NCBI GenBank assembly: GCA_964571275.1
Contig: CAZNCQ010000001.1
Coordinates: forward strand, 52,659 to 116,658
Source: DASRQZ01 sp964571275
GTDB lineage: Bacteria; Myxococcota_A; Polyangia; Fen-1088
Direction of reading: 5' to 3'
Length of the DNA: 64,000 nt
This document shows positions 1 through 9,418 of this stretch, in pieces (the first letter of the stretch is position 1; each line of letters starts with the position of its first letter). The notes below the pieces were generated by a model. It was given only the letters and a program-made list of their open reading frames with translations. It was not told where the DNA came from and made no database searches. The translations under genes and the position numbers were made by a program.

Positions 1-2049
1 CGAGTGGCGGTCGACTACGACACGGCGTCGCCGGAAGCGACGTTCAATCTCACCATCTACTCGGAGAGCTTCGACGCGCGTGGAAATTCGACGCTGACAC
101 TCCTCGAGACGTTCACCAACCTCTCGTTCGACGGTAACGATGCTCGCTTCGTCAGCAAGATCGTCAACGAGAACTCGGCTTTCGTGACCGCGGCCTTCCT
201 CCTCGGCCCGACCGACATTCCGCCGGCAGGCGCCCAGGGCGCGACCTTCTCGGGAACGCTCTTCAACGCTCAGGCCGCCGCGGGCGCCAACCCCGCCACG
301 AACTATGGCAATTTGATCACCACGGTTGTCAACGCCAAGGGCGGCACCGGCAACTTCAGACTCCGCGTCGCTGACCAGGCCGCCACGGTCACGCTGACCA
401 CGACGCCGGGCGTGAACCTGGCGCTGGCTGACGTGCAGACGGCGGTCAATACGGCGTTTCTCGGCAAGTCCACCAACGGTCAGCCGATCGCGTTGACGGT
501 CTCCTTCGGCCTCAACGCCGTCGGCACGCAGATCCTCTCCATCACTTCGGCCATGACCCCGGGGGTCGATGTGCGGGCCGACACGGCGTCGACCTTCGAC
601 ATCGCCCAGGATCTCGGGTTGGGTGTCGCCCAGGGGGGCGTCGAGATCAGCGTGCTGGCGCCGTTGCGGCCGTCAGCGTCGGGGCTGGTATCAACGGTCG
701 CGGATGATCTGACCAACATCCTGGCGTTCGCCGACGTGGCCAAATCGACCTGGCTGACGCCCGCCGCCGGCGTGTCGCTGGCCCTCGTCGGCTCGGCGGG
801 GTTTTCGGTCAATCCGGCGACGGTCGCGTTTGCCAACGCGACGCCGACCAGCACGATGAAGGAGGGGACCGCGGTCGCGGGAAATCCCGCGGCGCTGTCG
901 CTGCGAAATGTTCGGCAAAACATGCAAGCGATTGCCGACGCCATCAACCTGGCCACCACGCAGTGGCGCGCGGGCGTCCAGGGAACGCGGTTGGCGTTGA
1001 CGCCCAAGTTCGGGGACGCGCTGGCGGGGCCGGGAAACCAGTGGGCCGCGACGGTGCCACCGGGGATCTTGAGCACCGCGGCGACACCGGCTCTGTTCGC
1101 GGCGCTTCCGGCAGGTGCGACCCAGCCGCGCACCGCCCGCTTGTCCGGCGGCGACGACGGCCAGGCCCCCAAGATCACCGACTACGAGAACGCCTACACC
1201 ATCATCGATTCGCAGGTCGATCTCTTCAATCTGCTGATCCTCCCCAAGAACGCCGCGGACACGGGGAACGATCGCTCCGCGCTCTGGGGTCCGGCGAGCG
1301 TCTTTTGCGAGCAGCGCCGTGCCTTCTTGCTGATCGATCCGCAGACGTCGATCGACACGGTCGACAAGGCGGTCCAGGAAATCAAGACGCTACGGATCGG
1401 CACCGTGACCGATCACTCAGCGGCGTACTGGCCGCGCGTGAACGTCAACCCCGACGGCAGTCCACGTTTCATCGACGCCAGCGGCAGCATCGCGGGCATC
1501 ATGTCACGCATCGACGGCAGCCGCGGCGTCTGGAAAGCGCCAGCCGGGTTGGAGGCGGACGTACGCGGCATCCTCGGCGTGGCGGTCAAGATGTCAGATC
1601 CGGAGAACGGACGCATCAACCCCGAGGCCTTGAACGCGATCCGGGTCTTCCCGAACGGGATCGTCAGCTGGGGCGCGCGCACGATGGCCGGGTTCGACAA
1701 CTCGGGCAACGACGACTTCAAGTACGTTCCTGTGCGTCGGGTCGAGCTCTTCATCGAAGAGAGCCTGGTGCGCGGGCTGCGCTTCGCTGTCTTCGAGCCC
1801 AACGACGAGCCGTTGTGGGCCCAGCTGCGGTTGGCCGTTGGCGGGTTCATGAACAATCTCTTCCGTCAGGGCGCCTTCCAGGGGGCAACGGCCACGCAGG
1901 CGTATTTTGTGAAGGTGGATTCGGAGACCACGACTCAGAACGACATCAACCTCGGCATCGTCAACGTGGTGGTCGGGTTCGCGCCGCTCAAGCCCGCCGA
2001 GTTTGTCGTCATCACAATCAAGCAACTAGCTGGTCAGATCCAGGTTTAG
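1..2049 (+). CDS. Contractile tail sheath protein (5' end outside window)
   Basis: Forms the contractile outer sheath that drives the inner tube into a target. The reading frame is open from base 1. A GTG at position 4 is only the first possible start in view, and the protein begins in mid-domain, so the true start probably lies upstream. The last 250 residues carry the conserved sheath C-terminus: a stretch with FCEQRRAFLLIDP, a glycine-rich segment around GIMSRIDGSRGVWKAPAG, then NAIRVFPNGIVSWGARTM and RRVELFIEESL, ending in a hydrophobic beta region that includes VVVGFAPLKPAEFVVI. These match the domain that interlocks sheath subunits in Afp/PVC-type and phage sheaths. The middle (about residues 60-400) is long and Ala/Gly/Thr-rich, probably surface-exposed insertions. 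The tube gene follows 39 nt downstream, the usual sheath-tube pairing. Confidence 0.92.
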   Translation, partial: RVAVDYDTASPEATFNLTIYSESFDARGNSTLTLLETFTNLSFDGNDARFVSKIVNENSAFVTAAFLLGPTDIPPAGAQGATFSGTLFNAQAAAGANPATNYGNLITTVVNAKGGTGNFRLRVADQAATVTLTTTPGVNLALADVQTAVNTAFLGKSTNGQPIALTVSFGLNAVGTQILSITSAMTPGVDVRADTASTFDIAQDLGLGVAQGGVEISVLAPLRPSASGLVSTVADDLTNILAFADVAKSTWLTPAAGVSLALVGSAGFSVNPATVAFANATPTSTMKEGTAVAGNPAALSLRNVRQNMQAIADAINLATTQWRAGVQGTRLALTPKFGDALAGPGNQWAATVPPGILSTAATPALFAALPAGATQPRTARLSGGDDGQAPKITDYENAYTIIDSQVDLFNLLILPKNAADTGNDRSALWGPASVFCEQRRAFLLIDPQTSIDTVDKAVQEIKTLRIGTVTDHSAAYWPRVNVNPDGSPRFIDASGSIAGIMSRIDGSRGVWKAPAGLEADVRGILGVAVKMSDPENGRINPEALNAIRVFPNGIVSWGARTMAGFDNSGNDDFKYVPVRRVELFIEESLVRGLRFAVFEPNDEPLWAQLRLAVGGFMNNLFRQGAFQGATATQAYFVKVDSETTTQNDINLGIVNVVVGFAPLKPAEFVVITIKQLAGQIQV

Positions 2050-2088
2050 CCGAGGACGGCTCGATACCTCAATCGCGGGGGGACGTGT

Positions 2089-2595
2089 ATGGCGACATCA
2101 GAGTTTCCGAAGAACGCTCACCGGTTCGACCCGTACAAGAACTTCAAGTTCCGGGTCAGCTTCAACAACAAGGTCGTCGCGGGGATCAGCAAGGTCAGCC
2201 CGCTCAAGCGTACCACCCAGGTCGTGACCCACCGCGAGGGCGGTGATCCCAGCACGCCGCGCCACTCGCCCGGCAACACGGCGTTCGATCCGATCACGCT
2301 GGAGCGCGGGGTGACCTTTGACCTCGAGTTCGAGCTGTGGGCGAACCTGGTGTTCAACACCGACGGCGACGCCGCGGTCTCGCTCAAGAACTACAAGCGA
2401 GACGTCATCATCGACGTGCTCAACCTGCAGGGCGTGAAGGTCAAGGCGTACAAGATCTTCCGCGCCTGGGTTTCGGAGTACATCTCGGTTCCTCAGCTGG
2501 ATTCCAACGCCAACGCCACGATGATCGAGTCGATCGTTCTTCAGAACGAGGGCTGGCAACGTGACGACGACGTCAAGGAACAGCCCGAAACGTAA
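2089..2595 (+). CDS. Inner tube protein (gp19/Hcp-like)
   Basis: A 168-residue protein of the T4 gp19-like tail tube family, which stacks as hexameric rings to form the rigid tube inside the sheath. Supporting features are the usual family length, an N-terminal segment NFKFRVSFNNKVVAGISKVSPL typical of the first beta-hairpin, the central stretch with HREGGDPSTPRHSPG that corresponds to the inter-ring loop, and a C-terminal half with YKIFRAWVSEY and a final beta strand containing IESIVLQNEGW. The ATG follows a run of G (GGGGGGA) at a good ribosome-binding distance. Only one tube gene is visible, although eCIS loci usually have two or three, so further copies may lie upstream. Confidence 0.93.
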   Translation: MATSEFPKNAHRFDPYKNFKFRVSFNNKVVAGISKVSPLKRTTQVVTHREGGDPSTPRHSPGNTAFDPITLERGVTFDLEFELWANLVFNTDGDAAVSLKNYKRDVIIDVLNLQGVKVKAYKIFRAWVSEYISVPQLDSNANATMIESIVLQNEGWQRDDDVKEQPET

Positions 2596-2685
2596 AGGGC
2601 GCTTTGGTCCGGCCCGCCGCGCGCGGACGGGGAAGGAGCGGAGTCAGGGCGCGAGCCTCGTTTTCAGGAAGGGGGAGCTAGAGCG

Positions 2686-3474
2686 TTGTTTCGAGTGGAT
2701 CTCATGCCAAACGCCGCCGGCCCGCGGTACGCGTTGCTGCGGGACATTTCGGGTCGCGACGAGCTGGCGCTGTCGGGGGCGGAGCCGATGGCCGCATCGG
2801 AGCTGGTCGAGCGGCTGCTGATCGATCGCCCAGGCGCCATCCTGCGCCCGGGCGCGCAGCTCTCGCTATCGGATCGCGATCGTTTGGTCGCCGCGCTTCA
2901 CACCCATTGCTTCGGGGACCAGGTCGAGTGCCTGGTCACGTGCGAGAAATGCTCGGCGTCGTTCGAATTGACCTTTCAGCTCTCGCTGATGTTGCGGGGG
3001 TTGCGCGCGTCGCCGCCCCCGGACGTCGAAGGGCCCGATGAATCAGGTCACTACTGTCTGCCCGACGGGACGCGGTTCCGGTTGCCGACGACGGAGGACG
3101 AGCGCGCGATCGGTGGTCTTCATCCCGAGCAGGCGGTGCGCACGCTCCTCGAGCGCTGTGTCGAGTCGGGTGACCCGGTGGCCGCCAGCGGCGCGGTACA
3201 GGACGCGATGGACGCGCTGGCGCCGCTGCTGAGCCTGCCGGTTCCGGTCGACTGCCCCGAGTGCTCGGCGCCTCAGGAGGTCGAGTTCGACATGGTGCGG
3301 TTCTTCTTGTCGGCGTTCGCGCGCGAGCGTCCCATCCTGTTACGCGAGATCCACGCGATCGCGGCCTCCTATCACTGGAGGCACAACGAGATCCTCGAGC
3401 TGCCACGCAATGAACGACGCGCCTTCGTCTCGCTGATCGTGCCGGTCCAGGAGACCCGGAGAACCGCCGCGTGA
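2686..3474 (+). CDS. Baseplate-associated protein with two CxxC motifs (T4_baseplate-like)
   Basis: A 262-residue protein in the position usually held, in phage-tail-like clusters, by a predicted baseplate protein next to the tube. Two Cys pairs are visible, CEKC at residues 86-89 and CPEC at 190-193; together they could bind one zinc ion. Other conserved-looking parts are an N-terminal LLRDISGRDEL segment, a central YCLPDGTRFRLPTTEDE motif and a C-terminal HWRHNEILELPRNERRAFVSLI helix. I chose the TTG at 2686 because GGGGGAG lies about 9 nt upstream; an in-frame ATG at 2704 is the alternative. The stop overlaps the next start (GTGA), so the two are translationally coupled. The family call rests on position and motif style, not on a clear signature. 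Confidence 0.55.
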   Translation: MFRVDLMPNAAGPRYALLRDISGRDELALSGAEPMAASELVERLLIDRPGAILRPGAQLSLSDRDRLVAALHTHCFGDQVECLVTCEKCSASFELTFQLSLMLRGLRASPPPDVEGPDESGHYCLPDGTRFRLPTTEDERAIGGLHPEQAVRTLLERCVESGDPVAASGAVQDAMDALAPLLSLPVPVDCPECSAPQEVEFDMVRFFLSAFARERPILLREIHAIAASYHWRHNEILELPRNERRAFVSLIVPVQETRRTAA

Positions 3475-4604
3475 GCTACTTCGGTCGCATCGCTTCTCGG
3501 GTCGGGGCGCCCGCTGCGCGGCGGGTGGCGCCGAGCGCCGGCAGCCAATCCCCCGTCGCGCGGGCCGACCAGCGTCTGAACCTGCTAGGCGACTGGGAGC
3601 TCCCCATGCCCGCTGCCTCGACGGCGCGGCCGCAACGCGCCGGCGGGGAGAGCTTGGAGGCCGGTGACCTCGAGGCCGGTGACCTCAATGTGGGCGCGCT
3701 CGCGCCCGACAGCGATTCCGGAACCACGTTCGCCGGCGAACCGGCGGTCACGAATGCGCCGGCGCGCGGCGGCACCCCCGCGGCAGCACGGAAACCGGCA
3801 CCGAGGAGCAATGCGTTCGACGCCGACTTCCCCCCGACGACCAGCGCACCGCCCGCGCCCGCGACGTCCGCCGGTCAGGTCGATCGCGCGGGACACGCCG
3901 GGCGACTACCACCCTCGCTCGCCGAGCCGCCGGCGGCTTCGCCACGCGAGCACCGATCGCCTGCCGGCAGTCCGCCGGTCTCGCCACTTCTCGCTCAGTC
4001 GCAGGCCATGGCCCGGACGCCGATTGACAGCCGCCCGACCGGCGCAGCGGACGATCGTCCCACCGGCACATCGAACGCGCGAAGGTCGCCGACGACGGTG
4101 ATCGACGCGGAGGTCGCATCAACCTCCGCGGCCCCGCGCGGCGCGCTCTCGTCGGACGAGGCGGCTGCGGCCGTCTCGCGCGCAGCGACGCCCGCGTCGC
4201 CGGTACCAGCGGCGCCGGAGCCCGCGCGGCGAGCGGAGGCCGGCCCCACCAGCGCGATGCAAGCGCTCAGCGAGGCACTCTCGAAGGTCAACGCCTGGAT
4301 GGCCCGGCCCATCGAACCGCGCCGCCTCGAACCCGCGCCAAGCATGATCTCGGCGGCGGCGCCGTTGCCAGCCACGCCCGCCGACGCGGGCGCGCGCCAC
4401 GGGCTGGACGGCGATGCGGCGGCCGCTCCCGTCGCGCCGCGGTTGTCGATCGGCCACCTCGAGGTCGAGGTCGTGCCGCCGCCGCCCGAGCCGGTGCGCG
4501 CCCCGGCCGCCCGCGCGCAGCGGGCACCGTCGCATGGCGGGCTCACGGCGGTCTTCGCGGCCGCCGAGATCGCCAAGCTCTCCTTCGGGACCAGAGGCCG
4601 TTAG
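3471..4604 (+). CDS. Disordered Ala/Pro-rich eCIS-associated protein
   Basis: A 377-residue protein made almost entirely of Ala, Pro, Ser, Thr, Arg and Gly, so most of it is predicted to be disordered. Two short ordered-looking parts stand out: a helix around ALSEALSKVNAWMARPIEP (about residues 265-283) and a segment RLSIGHLEVEVVPPPPEPVR near residue 325. From general knowledge, a short 'IGxxEV-V-PPPP' segment of this kind recurs in small proteins of phage-tail-like clusters. The start is GTG at 3471, overlapping the previous stop. Its role is unknown. Position between the tube-side genes and the Pvc16-like gene suggests an assembly or baseplate linker. The opposite strand is open over much of the gene, but that is a GC artefact. 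Confidence 0.6.
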   Translation: MSYFGRIASRVGAPAARRVAPSAGSQSPVARADQRLNLLGDWELPMPAASTARPQRAGGESLEAGDLEAGDLNVGALAPDSDSGTTFAGEPAVTNAPARGGTPAAARKPAPRSNAFDADFPPTTSAPPAPATSAGQVDRAGHAGRLPPSLAEPPAASPREHRSPAGSPPVSPLLAQSQAMARTPIDSRPTGAADDRPTGTSNARRSPTTVIDAEVASTSAAPRGALSSDEAAAAVSRAATPASPVPAAPEPARRAEAGPTSAMQALSEALSKVNAWMARPIEPRRLEPAPSMISAAAPLPATPADAGARHGLDGDAAAAPVAPRLSIGHLEVEVVPPPPEPVRAPAARAQRAPSHGGLTAVFAAAEIAKLSFGTRGR

Positions 4605-4675
4605 ACGATGGTGCCGGTCGTCATGTCGATGGTCATGAGCGTCGCCCCTGTACGGGCGGCGGAGGGCGAACGGCC

Positions 4676-6184
4676 ATGCTGACCGACCTCGGGGCGGTCA
4701 CCCGCACGCTCAAGAACCTCATCTCGCAGGAGCTCCTCACCAATGGACTGGTGGCGTCGCTGAACGTCACCGCCGCTCCGCCCGACCCCGAACAGTCGCA
4801 GCCCAACCTCATCAGCATCTACCTGTTTCACGTCGTCGAGAGCCCGGAGTTCCGCAACCTGGCACCCGAGTCGGGCGGCAGCGGGCTCCCGGTCCCCGTC
4901 CAGCAAGCGCCGATGGGCGTCGTCATGCAGTACATCATCTCGGTCCTGCATCGCGCGACCGACGACCTGGACGCCGATACGCTGACCGAGCAGAAGCTGG
5001 TCGGTTTCGTCGCGCGCGCGCTGCACGATTTCCCCGTCATCTCCCCGCAGACTCAGATTGGCGCGCCCGGCGATCCCCTCAGCCAGATCCTCGACCCCGA
5101 TCTCGCCGAACAGGACGCGACGATCCGGGTGATCCTGCGCCCCGCGGCCACGGAGGAGCTGGTGGCGTTCTGGGCGACCCAGCAACAACACGTCGCGCGC
5201 CTGTCGCTCTTCGTCGAGGTGCGCGTGGTCGTCCTGGAGCCGAAGCCACCGGTCACGCTGCCGGGCCTGACGTTGTCGCTGGGAACCATCGTCTTTCCGG
5301 GCTCCGGGCCCCAGCTGGCGACGACCAGCGGCATCACGTGGTTCCTGGTGCCCGCCGTGCTGGGCGCCAATCTGCGCGTGCTGTCGTCCAGCCCCGCGCA
5401 GGTGGCGCTGTTCCCGCTGGTGCCGCGCCCCACGACGGACCCCGCTGTCGTCGCGCAGATCAACAGCCAGATGGCGGCGATTGCGGCTCTCGATCCGGTG
5501 ATTCCCCCCCCGCCGCCGCCGACGCCCCCACCCGCGCGCACGCTGGAGAACAACAAGCTCACGCTGGAGGGGACCGGCCTGGCGATATTCCCAGGAACGG
5601 TGACGCTGGTCCTGCAGCGCGACGACCTCACCGTCCAGGTGTCGCTGGATTCTCCGCCGCCGGAGAACCAGCCCTGGGCGATCTCGCTGTCGCCGACGCG
5701 AATCTCGCTGCAGTTTCGGCAGAACGTCCTCGGGCTGGTGAGCCAGAACGGCGTGCTGGTCTCGCAAGACGCGGTGCTGGTGCCGGGCGCGTACACGGCT
5801 CGCTTGCTGGTCGCCGACCCCAGGTCGGAGGGGCGCCCGCGCGGCAGCAACCTGGTGTCGTTCATGCTCAACCCGCAGGTGATCTCGGTGCTACCGGCGC
5901 CCGCGAGCCGCTACAACCTGCAGGTCGCGGGGAACTACCTCAACGATACCAGCACCAACATCGACATCGATCTGTCGGTCGGCGGCCAACCTCTGAAGCC
6001 GCCAGCGGTGAGCACACCCTTTGGTCCCGGGAACTTCACAATCCTGGCCGACGGAGCGACGATTCAGTTTCAGCTCCCGGCCGGCCTCGCGGCTCCCACG
6101 CCGCAAAGCCCGCTGCCGGTGCGCTTGCTCGTCAATGGCGCCACCGCGACGCCGTCATGGATCACACAGGCGACCGGACCATGA
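4676..6184 (+). CDS. Pvc16/DUF4255-type tail terminator protein with Ig-like C-terminus
   Basis: A 502-residue protein whose first 200 residues look like the DUF4255/Pvc16 N-terminal domain, the ring that caps the tube and sheath distal end in Afp/PVC particles (Afp16/Pvc16). Visible features are the N-terminal LGAVTRTLKNLI helix, PNLISIYLFHVVESPEFRN, the proline-rich loop, MQYIISVLHRATDDLDADTLTEQKLVGFVARALHDFPVI and the DATIRVILRPAATEELVAFW stretch. The remaining 300 residues are beta-rich with Ig/IPT-like strands, longer than the cap alone needs. A Pro-rich spacer (PPPPPPTPPPA) lies near residue 280. The ATG is preceded by GGAGGG at about 9 nt. The stop overlaps the ATPase start (ATGA). Confidence 0.8.
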   Translation: MLTDLGAVTRTLKNLISQELLTNGLVASLNVTAAPPDPEQSQPNLISIYLFHVVESPEFRNLAPESGGSGLPVPVQQAPMGVVMQYIISVLHRATDDLDADTLTEQKLVGFVARALHDFPVISPQTQIGAPGDPLSQILDPDLAEQDATIRVILRPAATEELVAFWATQQQHVARLSLFVEVRVVVLEPKPPVTLPGLTLSLGTIVFPGSGPQLATTSGITWFLVPAVLGANLRVLSSSPAQVALFPLVPRPTTDPAVVAQINSQMAAIAALDPVIPPPPPPTPPPARTLENNKLTLEGTGLAIFPGTVTLVLQRDDLTVQVSLDSPPPENQPWAISLSPTRISLQFRQNVLGLVSQNGVLVSQDAVLVPGAYTARLLVADPRSEGRPRGSNLVSFMLNPQVISVLPAPASRYNLQVAGNYLNDTSTNIDIDLSVGGQPLKPPAVSTPFGPGNFTILADGATIQFQLPAGLAAPTPQSPLPVRLLVNGATATPSWITQATGP

Positions 6185-8301
6185 CGGTGGTCGACATGGA
6201 TCCCGCCAGCTTCCCGTCTCCCGGCGCTGCCGCACCCGCGGCGGAACGGCGGGCGAACGCCTTCGTCCCGCCGCCCAGCAACCAGGCGGTGCTGGCCGCC
6301 GTGTGCCGGCGAATCCAGGCGCTCGCCGGAAGGCGGCGAGCCTGGACGGAGTACGCGGCCACGCTCGCGGGGACGGCACGGCAACCAGGCATCGACGGCG
6401 AGGGCTCGCGCGCCTCGGGCAATCTCGACGGCGCCGAGGCGGAACGGGCGTGGAACGCGCAGAGCGCCGACGCGTCCCTGTTCAACGACGAGATCGTCGA
6501 GCAGACGCGGTTGCTTCACGCCGATCGAGGATCGCGGCTGGCAGTGCTGTGTCGCAGCCTGGGCCTGACAGAGCTCGACCGCCTGGTTCTGGAGGTGTGC
6601 CTCGCGCTGTCGTTGCAGCCAGAGCTGGCGCCCTGGCTGGTCGAGGCGCAAGGGCGCGAGGGCCAGGTCACCGAGTACCTGGTCGCGCGGTTGTTCGGCC
6701 TCGACCACCCGATCCTGACCGAGGCGAGCGCGCTGTTGCGCTGGTTGCTGGTGGTGCCGCACGATGCGGGGCCCGGCGAGCCCCGGCTGCTGAGCATCGA
6801 TCGGCACGTGGTGGCGTTCCTCACCGGGAGCGACGCGACGGATCCGGCGCTGCTCGACTGCGCGCGACTGCGGGAACCGCTGCCGCCACTCGAGGACTGG
6901 CCGGTGGACGCGGTCGCGGCCCGGCTCGCGCGCGCGATGGAACGCGTCGAAACCACGCGCCTCGTGGTTAGTGGGCGGCGAGGGACCGGCAGGCGAACGT
7001 TTGCCGCCTGCGTCGCGCGCGCACTGGGCGGCGCCGCGCTGATTGTCGACACCAGCGAGATCAGCGAAGCCGACTGGCCCCGAGTCTACGTGCTCGCACA
7101 GCGCCACGCTCTGCTGCACGGCCTGGTTCCGATCTGGTGCGGCCGCGAGGTTGCGCGGCGGCGGCCAGCTCTTCCCTGCGGCGTCTCGTTCGAAGCCGTC
7201 ACGATCGAGCCCGATGTGGCTCTGGAACCGATCGACAACGGAGCCGAGGAGCGCCTCACCATACCGGCGCTGACCATCGACCAGCGACGGCGATTGTGGC
7301 TGCAGATGGTCCCCAGCGTCCGCGCGTTTCCGCCGGCCGAGATCGAGCAGGTCGTCGAGCGCTACCGGCTGTCGATCGGCGATCTGGCCGCGCTCTCCCG
7401 CCGAGGGGTGATGACGGTGGACGAGGCGCGCGAGCTGTGCCTCGAGGCGACGCGGCTGCGGCTGGGCGAGCTCGGGCAGGCGCTGGAGTGCCCGTTCGTG
7501 AGAGAGGACCTACTGATTCCGCCCTCGCTGGATCGCACACTGGACGATTTCCTGTTCGAGGCCCGTGCGCGCGCCCGGTTCTGGGAAGGAACGGCGGCGC
7601 GCCGGCTGTTCCCGCGCGGCCGCGGGCTGGTCGGATTGATGACCGGCCCGCCCGGGACCGGCAAGACCATGGCGGCGCAGGTGATCGCGCGCGAGCTGGG
7701 GCTGGACCTGGTGCGGATCGATCTCGCGACCTGCCTCAGCAAGTACATCGGCGAGACCGCCAAGAACCTGCATCGCATCTTCGATCAGGCGGCTCACATG
7801 AACGCGGTGTTGCTGTTCGACGAAGCCGACGCCCTGTTCAGCAAGCGGACCGAGGTGCGCGACGCGCACGATCGCTACGCCAATACCGACACGAACTACC
7901 TGCTGCAACTGATCGAGGACTTCGAAGGGGTCGCGTTGCTGACCAGCAACCAGAAGCAGAACATGGACGGGGCGTTCACCCGGCGCATCCGCTTCCTGTT
8001 CGACTTCCCTCGCCCGAGCCCTCGCGAGCGCCTGGCGATCTGGCAGCGTCTGGTGCGCGAGCTGGCGGGCGCGGATCGCGAGGTGGTGCTGCGCGCCCAC
8101 CTGGGTGCGCTGGCCAACCGCGTGGACCTGTCGGGAGCGCAGATCAAGGTGTCGCTGCTCGGTGCCATGTTCGCGGCTGCGCGCGCGCGGGCGCCGCTCG
8201 GTCTCGACCACCTCTATCACGGGATCAATCAAGAGCTCCTCAAGGAGGGGCGTTCGGTGAGCGCTAACGATCGACAACGCATCGAGGGTGGCCAGCCATG
8301 A
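6181..8301 (+). CDS. AAA+ ATPase of the contractile injection system (Afp15/Pvc15-like)
   Basis: A 706-residue AAA+ protein. The C-terminal ATPase domain has a Walker A GPPGTGKT at residues 489-496, a Walker B LLFDEAD near 544-550, and downstream the sensor-1 region LLTSNQK followed by an arginine-rich FTRRIRFLFDFPRPS segment. The N-terminal 400 residues are helical, as in the eCIS ATPase family. Every Afp/PVC-type locus has one such ATPase, and in the type systems it is needed for particle assembly or maturation; it acts in the producing cell's cytoplasm. I chose the ATG at 6181, which overlaps the stop of the terminator gene. The frame is open further upstream, but that part is a GC-driven shadow of the previous gene. 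The stop overlaps the next ATG at 8298. Confidence 0.9.
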   Translation: MTVVDMDPASFPSPGAAAPAAERRANAFVPPPSNQAVLAAVCRRIQALAGRRRAWTEYAATLAGTARQPGIDGEGSRASGNLDGAEAERAWNAQSADASLFNDEIVEQTRLLHADRGSRLAVLCRSLGLTELDRLVLEVCLALSLQPELAPWLVEAQGREGQVTEYLVARLFGLDHPILTEASALLRWLLVVPHDAGPGEPRLLSIDRHVVAFLTGSDATDPALLDCARLREPLPPLEDWPVDAVAARLARAMERVETTRLVVSGRRGTGRRTFAACVARALGGAALIVDTSEISEADWPRVYVLAQRHALLHGLVPIWCGREVARRRPALPCGVSFEAVTIEPDVALEPIDNGAEERLTIPALTIDQRRRLWLQMVPSVRAFPPAEIEQVVERYRLSIGDLAALSRRGVMTVDEARELCLEATRLRLGELGQALECPFVREDLLIPPSLDRTLDDFLFEARARARFWEGTAARRLFPRGRGLVGLMTGPPGTGKTMAAQVIARELGLDLVRIDLATCLSKYIGETAKNLHRIFDQAAHMNAVLLFDEADALFSKRTEVRDAHDRYANTDTNYLLQLIEDFEGVALLTSNQKQNMDGAFTRRIRFLFDFPRPSPRERLAIWQRLVRELAGADREVVLRAHLGALANRVDLSGAQIKVSLLGAMFAAARARAPLGLDHLYHGINQELLKEGRSVSANDRQRIEGGQP

Positions 8302-8699
8302 ACGGCAACGACGGCAACGACGGCAACGGCGGCGACGGCAACCGCGGCGCGAGCGCCAGGCCCCCAACGCGGCTGCGCACGCCGGACCGCGCTGGCGATC
8401 TCCGGCCACGACGACCGCGGGATCCCGGGCCCGTGCCGGCGGCGCACACCGGCGGTTCGTCAGTCACCATCGACGCTCTGCACATGCGCGTCCAGGCGCA
8501 CAACGCGTCCGCGGGCCGCGCCATCGCTGAAGAGGCCGTGCGCCAGGTCGCCGACCGCCTGCCCGTCGGGCTCACCGGGCGGATACCGGCGATGAAGCTC
8601 CGTGTGCGTCCGCGGCGCGGTGGCGCCGCGGGCCTGCGCGACGCCATCGCCGACTCGATGCTCGAGATGCTGACGCTGCGCGGGCGAGGCGAGCGATGA
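8298..8699 (+). CDS. Small accessory protein of the baseplate operon
   Basis: A 133-residue protein with a low-complexity start rich in Gly, Asn and Asp, then an Arg/Pro-rich stretch. An ordered C-terminal half of about 80 residues follows: a beta strand VTIDALHMRVQAHNASAG, an amphipathic helix AIAEEAVRQVADRL, a basic KLRVRPRRG strand and a final helix. It overlaps the ATPase stop at its start and the adaptor start at its end (ATGA both times), so it belongs to the same translation unit. Small proteins with a strand-then-helix segment of this type are frequent next to eCIS ATPases, but I cannot name a family or function. Confidence 0.6.
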   Translation: MNGNDGNDGNGGDGNRGASARPPTRLRTPDRAGDLRPRRPRDPGPVPAAHTGGSSVTIDALHMRVQAHNASAGRAIAEEAVRQVADRLPVGLTGRIPAMKLRVRPRRGGAAGLRDAIADSMLEMLTLRGRGER

Positions 8700-9391
8700 G
8701 CTCCAGCGGCTTCACGCGCAGTCCCAAGATCCAGAAGGGCGCCTTCGTCCAGCTGGCGGAGACGCTGGGGATCCCGCTGCCCAACATCGTGCCGTTCCAG
8801 TTCAATCCCGCGAAGATGACGCGGTCCCTCAAGCCCTGGAACCCGCTGCAGGTCGACGAGAACAACCGCGGCCAGCTCGCGCCGGCGTCGCAGCCGTTCG
8901 ATCCCGAAGAGACGATCAGCATGACGCTGGAGCTGGACGCCGCCGATCATCTGGAAGACGACCAGTTCATCGCCAACACGTTCGGCATCGGCGATCGGAT
9001 CGCCGCGCTCGAGGCGATGCTGTTTGCCGGCCAGACGCCCCTCGGACAGCTTGTCGCGCTCGCGGCCTCGCTGCTGTCGGGGCCGCAGCCGCCCGCGCGC
9101 CCGACGGTGCCGGTGACCTTCCTGGTCTGGGGGCTCGGACGCATGGTCCCCGTGCGCATCACCGAGTACTCGATCGAGGAACAGCTCTTCCTGCCGTCGC
9201 TACGCCCCATCCAGGCCACCATCAACGTCGGGCTGCAGGTCCTGACGCCCGAGGCGTTCAAGTGCATCGACACGCCCAGCGTCACGCTGGCCAAGGCCGC
9301 CTATTCCTTCTACCGCACGCAGCAGACGGTGCTGGCGCTGCTCAACATCGTCGACAGCGCTGACGAGCTGCTCGCGATCCTGCCGTTCTGA
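8696..9391 (+). CDS. Tube/baseplate adaptor protein (CIS_tube, Pvc7 N-terminal type)
   Basis: A 231-residue protein matching the N-terminal domain of Afp7/Pvc7-type adaptors, which join tube and baseplate hub. The family signature is the FQFNPAKMTRSLKPWNPLQ segment near residue 40, followed by FDPEETISMTLELDA, a strand VPVTFLVWGLGRMVPVRITEYSIEEQLFLPSLRPIQATINVGL cut by short loops, and a terminal helical part. In Pvc7 this domain continues into a LysM domain. Here the LysM-like part is a separate gene 27 nt downstream. The start overlaps the previous stop. Confidence 0.8.
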   Translation: MSSSGFTRSPKIQKGAFVQLAETLGIPLPNIVPFQFNPAKMTRSLKPWNPLQVDENNRGQLAPASQPFDPEETISMTLELDAADHLEDDQFIANTFGIGDRIAALEAMLFAGQTPLGQLVALAASLLSGPQPPARPTVPVTFLVWGLGRMVPVRITEYSIEEQLFLPSLRPIQATINVGLQVLTPEAFKCIDTPSVTLAKAAYSFYRTQQTVLALLNIVDSADELLAILPF

Positions 9392-9418
9392 GCGCATTTC
9401 ACACGCTGGAGAAAAAAC

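Noticed and set aside
5338..6180. Upstream open extension of the AAA+ ATPase frame
   Set aside because: It overlaps the Pvc16-like gene and encodes Arg/Ala/Pro-rich non-protein-like sequence; ATG 6181 with ATGA overlap is the natural start.
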